From contig NC_088296.1 in the NCBI RefSeq assembly GCF_032854445.1, positions 25,243,897 through 25,307,896 of the forward strand: a DNA stretch of 64,000 nt, written 5' to 3'. This document shows, piece after piece, positions 40,801 to 49,800 of the stretch. The notes under the pieces were generated by a model. That model made no database searches. It was not told where the DNA came from and worked only from the letters and a program-made list of their open reading frames with translations. A program made the position numbers and the translations under genes. Positions within the stretch are counted from its first letter, which is position 1; each line of letters begins with the position of its first letter. This DNA comes from Liolophura sinensis. Taxonomy: Eukaryota > Mollusca > Polyplacophora > Chitonida > Chitonidae.

Positions 40801-43800
40801 TACAATACTATCGAGTCCTAATTTTCTCACCTGTTGATTACAGGTGTACCCGTGCCCTCAGCTCCCCTGCACGTCCACGTTGCTTCAGATGAAGACTCCA
40901 GTATTGACGCCCCACCCTCAGAGTTTGCTGTCCTCTCCCCCGAGGGATGGGAGAGAGCCACAACTCTGACACAAATGTCACGTGTATGGAGAAGAAGAGA
41001 GGTAAGTGCATGACATTTAGTAAATCAACTGCCAGTCCTTGATACATACGAGAATTTACTTGAAATGTTCAACAATTGGCTAGACAATTGAACAGAGTGA
41101 ATGACTGGCTGGTTCGTCGTGGTTTCGACGAGAAGGACCACTGACATTTTTTGGAATACAAATAAAAAACAAAAAAAAAAGGTCTGATCAAAATGTATAT
41201 GTAATATACATATGTATGTATATGTAAATGTATGAGTGTTGTCTTTGGCTTAAACAGTACAGGCTTCTTGTTAGGGGTTTATTTCAGTCACGAAATGTGA
41301 CCTTAACTAACTCCTTGATTAACGGCTATTGATCATCACGGTATGCTTAAATCTACACGTATGTGTAATGATTGAAGGATTTCACCACCTGGGTCACAGC
41401 AGACTAGAAACCCTATAGTTACCTGTTTCACATGAGTGGCAGTTTCTTATGTACATACTCCTGATGGGATTAACTCTCTCTTCCACAGTTTACCTGTCTG
41501 ACATATGCAGAGCCGCCGAAGCATTGGTGGCACACTTCTCACAGAGCAAAGGGCCCTTTGACAAGGTAATACACTCAGCTCAACTCTGTTTCAATTTATA
41601 TTATGAAACTTAACATGTAACATTTGTAAATGTGACATACAAATAACATTTAATGTGAATGTATCTTCTTGTTACCATTGATAACATTGCATTGCACATC
41701 CCTGTAAGAAAGATCAACATTGGATAATAAAAATACACATTTTTAAGTATAAGTATAAAGCATTAATTTATACTTCAATGATATTCGACAAGGTGGTTTG
41801 ACAGTTGGATCAATCTTGCACAACATTGATTTTTCAAATATGTACAAAAAATAAATAGTTTCATTTGTTTTATCATCACTTTCCAATGTAGAAGTATGCA
41901 CATTAATGAGTGACGTTAGTTTAGGTGTAGACAATAAATGTATTTATCCCACATCAGACAAAATACCCACTTTTCATTGGACAACAGTGGTCACGTGGAG
42001 TACAGATATATTCTTGAATCCTGCTGATGATGTCAAAATGTGTCTGCTGAGTAGGTTATCTCCCTTCGTTGGGGTCCAACAATGGTCACTTCACTGAAGC
42101 GATTCAACTATACACCGGTCTTCTGCACTGAATTGACGGGTCTTTGCAGGATAAATTCGTTAAATCGTGACTCAGAGATAGGATACGCAAATATATTCTG
42201 TCAGTAATGTTCATATATTTGTATATCCTATCATTGAGTCACCTTGTAACTATATAATACATCTCTTGTATTCTGGCAATGTGGTATTATACACCTTGAG
42301 ACAAGGTCTATATGGTTGACGTCTCTTTATCCCAGCTACGTCTTGGGAACAGCGTGGACACCCCAGAAGTAGGTCACTTGGTCCTGTCACAGCTCTGCCC
42401 TGCCATTGCTCGTATCATCAGCGATGGACTCAAGCCGTACATGTCTGGTCTCCATGTATTCGGTCGTATTCAGGTCACTGTGTGGAGAGTGGCTGAAGTA
42501 TCAGCAGAGCTGGGTGAGTCTCCAGTGTTGGAGAAGCAGACTTTTTCCCCCCATACAAGGTAGTATTAACATTTATCAGGGACTTCTGTTTATGTGTTCA
42601 CCTTCGAACACCAAAGTACATAGGTAGAGCCAAATAAATGTCATTAAATATTACTTTTGAAGCTGAAAACTTTTATTTTCCTATTAGTATGTCATCATAA
42701 CTTCCAAAAAATTCTCGAAACACCTTTCTAACACCAGTTGAAATCTCAGAACATGGATAAATGATCAGCTTAGTCGTGGACGACATTTTAGGTCATTTAG
42801 GGTATTTTCAAATGGTAAAATCTTAACAGTATTATCGTTATTAGGGATTACACTTTCTGGGTATAGCACAGATTCTAGTGCTGAAATTTTGGCTGAGACC
42901 AAATTGTTGGTCGAGTGGTCTAGACGGTTGACATGTATTGCTGGCGGTTAGGTGCCTGACTCTGAGGTCGTTGGTTCGAAACCCGCAGTGGTCTCAGCCA
43001 AAATTTCAGCACTAGAATCTGTGCTATACCCAGAAAGTGTAATCCCTAATAACGATAATACTGTTACTTAATTCACTTTCTAAATGACATCTAAACCTAT
43101 CTGGTAAAATCTTGACAATTCAAATGCCTACGTCGATAGAAAGGCCTGATTCTTCCAAAAGTTTGCGTCATGTGACACATTGCTCATTCACACAAATTCA
43201 TTGTGTCTTTGCGTTTCATTGCAGTAGGTATCTTTGGCTCCTAGCTACCTTCAAACATGTCAGTCATGTTCATCTCTTACATCATTGACATGAGTTCTGA
43301 TGTAATGGCTAGATGTCTTCGTCAGTTTTCTAAAAACTGAAATGTTGGTTTCTCTGGTTGTAGGTCCATCCACCCGAGCTGTCCACGACCTTGTGAAGGA
43401 TGTCAGGAACAGGTCTGACCTTGTCTCCATGAGACAGAAATTTGAGGCCTTCATTTTTGGCCTGTTGAAGTAAGTTGTGTGTTAAATACAACAACAACAC
43501 AGTATTTCAAGTCGGGTTCTAAATCTGTAGAAAGTGACGCCCAATAAATCACTATAACAGTAACGCTTTGGTTACCTCGTTCAGCTTTGGCCATAGTGTC
43601 GGGGCCTGTAGGTTGCTACTGTTTAAGCGTTTGCATGAACAGTAATGGAGGCAAAATGACAGGAAGCTGTATTTCATCAGTTTTGTGTGAACATATCCCC
43701 AGTGCTGAGTGTAATATGATGTAAGTGTCTCCTGCTGGTTGGAACAGCGCAATTGGTGGTGTTGTTCTCCCACTACCGTTCTTCTCCTGCTGGTTGGAAC

Positions 43801-46800
43801 AGTTGTGTTGACAGCACAATTGGTGGTGTTGTTCTTCCACTACCATTCTTCTCCTGCTGGTTGGAACAGCGCAATTGGTTGTGTTGTTCTCCCACTACCG
43901 TTCTTCTCCTGCTGGTTGGAACAGTTGTGTTGACAGCACAATTGGTGGTGTTGTTCTCCCACTACCGTTCTTCTCCTGTTGGTTGGAACAGCGCAATTGG
44001 TGGTGTTGTTCTCCCACTACCGTTCTTCTCCTGCTGGTTGGAACAGTTGTGTTGACAGCACAATTGGTGGTGTTGTTCTCCCACTACCATTCTTCTCCTG
44101 CTGGTTGGAACAGCGCAATTGGTGGTGTTGTTCTCCCACTACCGTTCTTCTCCTGCTGGTTGGAACAGCGCAATTGGTGGTGTTGTTCTCCCACTACCGT
44201 TCTTCTCCTGCTGGTTGGAACAGTTGTGTTGACAGCGCAATTGGTGGTGTTGTTCTCCCACTACCGTTCTTCTGCTGCTGGTTGGAACAGCACAATTGGT
44301 GGTGTTGTTCTCCCACTACCGTTCTTCTCCTGCTGGTTGGAACAGCACAATTGGTGGTGTTGTTCTCCCACTACCGTTCTTCTCCTGCTGGTTGGAACAG
44401 TTGTGTTGACAGCACAATTGGTGGTGTTGTTCTCCCACTACCGTTCTTCTCCTGCTGGTTGGAACAGTTGTGTTGACAGCACAATTGGTGGTGTTGTTCT
44501 CCCACTACTGTTCTTCTCCTGCTGGTTGGAACAGCGCAATTGGTGGTGTTGTTCTCCCACTACCGTTCTTCTCCTGCTGGTTGGAACAGTTGTGTTGACA
44601 GCACAATTGGTGGTGTTGTTCTCCCACTACCGTTCTTCTTCTGCTGGTTGGAACAGCACAATTGGTGGTGTTGTTCTCCCACTACCGTTCTTCTCCTGCT
44701 GGTTGGAACAGCACAATTGGTGGTGTTGTTCTTCCACTACCGTTCTTCTCCTGCTGGTTGGAACAGTTGTGTTGACAGCACAATTGGTGGTGTTGTTCTC
44801 CCACAACCGTTCTTCTCCTGCTGGTTGGAACAGTTGTGTTGACAGCACAATTGGTGGTGTTGTTCTCCCACTACTGTTCTTCTCCTGCTGGTTGGAACAG
44901 CGCAATTGGTGGTGTTGTTCTCCCACTACCGTTCTTCTCCTGCTGGTTGGAACAGTTGTGTTGACAGCACAATTGGTGGTGTTGTTCTCCCACTACCGTT
45001 CTTCTCCTGCTGGTTGGAACAGTTGTGTTAACAGCACAATTGGTGGTGTTGTTCTCCCACTACCGTTCTTCTCCTGCTGGTTGGAACAGTTGTGTTGACA
45101 GCACAATTGGTGGTGTTGTTCTCCCACTACCGTTCTTCTCCTGCTGGTTGGAACAGTTGTGTTGACAGCACAATTGGTGGTGTTGTTCTCCCACTACCGT
45201 TCTTCTCCTGCTGGTTGGAACAGTTGTGTTGACAGCACAATTGGTGGTGTTGTTCTCCCACTACCGTTCTTCTCCTGCTGGTTGGAACAGCGCAGTTGGT
45301 GGTGTTGTTCTCCCACTACCGTTCTTCTCCTGCTGGTTGGAACAGTTGTGTTGACAGCACAATTGGTGGTGTTGTTCTCTTACTACCGTTCTTCTCCTGC
45401 TGGTTGGAACAGTTGTGTTGACAGCACAATTGGTGGTGTTGTTCTCCCACTACCGTTCTTCTCCTGCTGGTTGGAACAGTTGTGTTGACAGCACAATTGG
45501 TGGTGTTGTTCTCCCACTACCGTTCTTCTCCTGCTGGTTGGAACAGCGCAATTGGTGGTGTTGTTCTCCCACTACCGTTCTTCTCCTGCTGGTTGGAACA
45601 GTTGTGTTGACAGCACAATTGGTGGTGTTGTTCTCCCACTACCGTTCTTCTCCTGCTGGTTGGAACAGTTGTGTTGACAGCACAATTGGTGGTGTTGTTC
45701 TCCCACTACCGTTCTTCTCCTGCTGGTTGGAACAGCGCAATTGGTGGTGTTGTTCTCCCACTACCGTTCCTCTCCTGCTGGTTGGAACAGTTGTGTTGAC
45801 AGCACAATTGGTGGTGTTGTTCTCCCACTACCGTTCTTCTCCTGCTGGTTGGAACAGTTGTGTTGACAGCACAATTGGTGGTGTTGTTCTCCCACTACCG
45901 TTCTTCTCCTGCTGGTTGGAACAGTTGTGTTGACAGCACAATTGGTGGTGTTGTTCTCCCACTACCGTTCTTCTCCTGCTGGTTGGAACAGTTGTGTTGA
46001 CAGCACAATTGGTGGTGTTGTTCTCCCACTACCGTTCTTCTGCTGGTTGGAACAGTTGTGTTGTTCTCCTGCTGGTTGGAACAGTTGTGTTGACAGCACA
46101 ATTGGTGGTGTTGTTCTCCCACTACCGTTCTTCTCCTGCTGGTTGGAACAGTTCTGTTGACAGCACAATTGGTGGTGTTGTTCTCCCACTACCGTTCTTC
46201 TCCTGCTGGTTGGAAGAGTTGCGTTGACAGCACAATTGGTGGTGTTGTTCTCCCACTACCGTTCTTCTCCTGCTGGTTGGAACAGCGCAATTGGTTGTGT
46301 TGTTCTCCCACTACCGTTCTTCTCCTGCTGGTTGGAACAGTTGTGTTGACAGCACAATTGGTGGTGTTGTTCTCCCACTACCGTTCTTCTCCTGCTGGTT
46401 GGAACAGTTGCGTTGACAGCACAATTGGTGGTGGTGTTCTCCCACTACCGTTCTTCTCCTGCTGGTTGGAACAGTTGCGTTGACAGCACAATTGGTGGTG
46501 TTGTTCTCCCACTACCGTTCTTCTCCTGCTGGTTGGAACAGCGCAATGGGTTGTGTTGTTCTCCCACTACCGTTCTTCTGCTGGTTGGAACAGTTGCGTT
46601 GACAGCACAATTGGTTGCATGGTTTCTTTTTGTATGTATGAATGTATGTAACTTGACTTTTCAAACTACACGATGCTTTATCGTGTTTTATATATGTATT
46701 AATCTATATTTCGATTTGCCTCTGGATTGGGCATGTTTCCTGTGTATTTGTTTTCTATGTGAAGGCCTTGGGGAAGAACAGATTCATTTGAAGTTGACCG

Positions 46801-49800
46801 AGCTACCTTCCATAAATAAAGATATTATTTATATAATATGTATGTATATGAGTGATGGTGTCTGATTGCAGTTTGCGTCTGCTGGACTTCTGGATGGGCT
46901 ACACAAGACATAAGGACAAAGTGGTGGGCAAGCTGTACGAGGCCGATTCTATCCTCTGTCTAAGTCACACGTCATTACAGAGGGCGTTTGATGAGATGCT
47001 GGTGTCCCTTCAGCCATTGGCTATTCTACCGTTTCAGCTGGACACAAGTTTTGTGGTGGCATATCACACCAACAAGCTTCAAGGGGGAACTTTGAGTGTG
47101 ACTGGTCAAGAAGAGTCACATGTCAACAATCCTGATGGGCACCTGGTGTTAAAAAGCAGTGTGAAAGGGGAGATAACCAGCGGGGGAATGGAACACAGTC
47201 AGCTTCCTGCATCTAACAAAACGTCGTGGAGTTGGCTAGGGGGCTCTTACATGTCAAACACCCTGCCTCGTGCAAAGAGTTTGGTTTCAAACATGGCGCA
47301 GCAGTGGTCTCCTAAGGTTTCTAGGCTGCACAATCGTGCAGTGCGCAGTCTGACCATGTTAAGTAGTGGCTCATCGACGTCATCAGTTGGTCCAGTTGCA
47401 GGAAGTCAGGATAAATTAGAACAGTGTCTACCGGGAACCAAAGGAGAGCTGTTTGTTAAGTCACAGAGCGTGGACTCCAGCAGCAGTGGCAGTGCTTGTG
47501 CATACACCAAACCGGAAAGTTCAAGTGAACGTGACTTGGGCAGTTTACAAAACCTTCCGCAGGGTAACCTTACATCTGATGAAGACTCACAGACAGAGAG
47601 CAGCCACGGCATGTCCAGGTTTGCTACCAAACTCTATCACCTGGCCGCAGGTAAAATCGAAGGCGTTGTACCTGTGTACCGCCGGGATGTCACTGAATAT
47701 TACTTTGAAGGTGACAGTGACAATGGAGGAACGCCAAGGGTCCAGACACCAGGAACGGAGTCCTCCTGCTCAAGCAGTGACGTGCATAGTCCTGTACAGA
47801 CCTGGCGCGATGTCCGAAGGACCCCTGTGGCCGGTAACCAGGGTGTCATTCCGCCACCTAAACCACCGAGAACTCTACTGGCTCAGCACGCAAACAAACC
47901 CACATCAGCCTCAATGAACAGCTTGGTGTCGCCTTCATCTGCTTCTTCCATGGCATCATCTCCTTCAAAATCAAAAAACTCTTTTGACCTCATCAGACTG
48001 TTTGACAAACTGTTGTTACCCACTGGCTCAAAACAACAACAACAACTCCAAGAGAAGGATTGTGACGTCAGGCCCCAGAAACCCAAACGCTGGAGCTGGA
48101 CACCCTTAGGGAATGGCGAAGCTCTGAGGGACATTGATGTCGTTTCAGATCATTACGGCACCGTGAGCACGTTCAAAAGTGAATCCCCAAAACCACCGTC
48201 TTCCAGAATACCTGCTAATCCAGAAATTCCCAAAACTGTCACAGAAAAAGTTGCAGAAGCTAAGAAGTCTTCTAATCAGATTACCCTGGCTGATGGTCCC
48301 GTGCTAACCTTACCCCCCAGTGCACCTCCTAAACCGGAATCCCCTGCGGGGTCTTTGGTGGGAGCGGTGGGATGTTACTCCGGCATCGTGGAGTCAGAGA
48401 AGCTTACCTTGTCGCTGACGTTTGATTCATGTGCTTCATCACGTTTCAATGAAGTTGACGGCAATGCCAACATCGTGAGAAGCATGGAAAAAATTCCAGT
48501 TCACTCCTGCTCGGGTGCAAATAGCAAATGTGAGAGGTCGTCGTCAAGTTCTAACCGATCAGCATCATCAGCTCAGTCCACCAATCAGCAGAGTACCTCA
48601 TCACATGTGCCTCAAAGCTCAACCACTCAGATGCTGCGAAACACAACTGAAGGCTCATCATCAGATTCTGACCAATCGAAATCATCCTCATCATCTGACC
48701 AATCAGAAACATCCACACCATCTGGAGCAGCCAGTGAAACTACAACAGAGAAATTCAAAATGCCTGAGTATAGGTATGGGAGTTTTGAATTTGATTGAAT
48801 TTGTTTTTGAATGCTACAATTTCTGTGTGCACATGCATGTGTTTATTTCTTTTAATACAAGTTTGGCTAAAATGTTGTAATATTTCACTCTGTGGCATGT
48901 CTGGTGCTCTGTACCTTTGTCGGAAATGTACTGCAGGGTAGATTGTATTGTACCTAAGTCTTATTATGAGTATGTTCAGTGTTTATTGGCTTTCGTAAGT
49001 TCTTCTTTGGTATCAGAATGTGTCATAGTGAAATTATGCTCATTCATTCATCTTTGTGTGGAGGTTTTTGATTTATGGCACCACTGAATGTACATTGAGG
49101 TAGGCCTATTTTGTGAGTGCTTTCTGTCATTGTCACCTCATTGTTGACAATAACACATACTTCCCCTGCTAGTAGACTTATGGCATGCAGGTTTAATTGC
49201 TATAAAATGTGAAAATGGATTGTTCTGTTTTTGTCAACCAGATTTGAAATTCAGAAGGCACAGCTGTTCATTGATAATTTTTGGAAAAATGTACTGCAGT
49301 TGCCATATAAAAATGTGAAGTAAAAATGCTTTTGAATGACAGTTCACAAATGTCCAACCTTTAAACAAATCGTAGTATGTCCCTAGATGAATAGAACTCT
49401 AAACATCGGCCAAAGTGAGTCGCTAATTTCATGTTTTAAATTCTATTTCTCAAAACTAGTCAGATTTCTCTGAATTTTGAGAACATGCGATTCCACCTAA
49501 ACATCATCTTTCACTCTTTCAGTTTTCTTCAGATTTATTTGACTGTCTGATCTATGTTTTGCACAAGTGCGCCCCCCCCCCCCCCCCTCCCACACTATGA
49601 CTTTGTGCACAGCTTCTGTTCTTCCTTGACTTGTTATTGTTGTTGTTGTGATGTTTTCAGGTGCTGGACTATGTATAGCCGTCAGACAGGCACACGGCTT
49701 CAGTAATGCTCAGCTCTGTTTTGTAATATTTAGTTAACACAGGTAAATCATACTGTTCTTTTCTTATTTTAAATGTTGATCATAATTACATGAAACCACA

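Larger units (their letters stand above)
36774..40843 (+). other. RUSC-like intron 2
   Basis: 4.1 kb with MITEs, 45-bp and 29-bp arrays, a C-rich tract (38280-38310) and a SINE fragment. 39340-39826 and 40000-40843 show nothing else. Confidence 0.75.

Noticed and set aside
41443-41565. Extended exon 4 from the acceptor at 41442
   Set aside because: It keeps frame but includes the strong acceptor tract of 41488 and inserts a hydrophobic stretch into the RUN domain. Kept only as an option for the phase problem.
42895-42995. Functional tRNA gene
   Set aside because: A- and B-box motifs are present, but the D and T stems pair poorly and box spacing is long. Treated as tRNA-like only.
43875-45098. 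407-residue + strand open frame and its neighbours (VVLFSHYRSSPAGWNSC repeats)
   Set aside because: It lies wholly in the 55/67-bp intronic minisatellite, shifts frame between unit types, and is flanked by RUN-domain exons with good splice sites.
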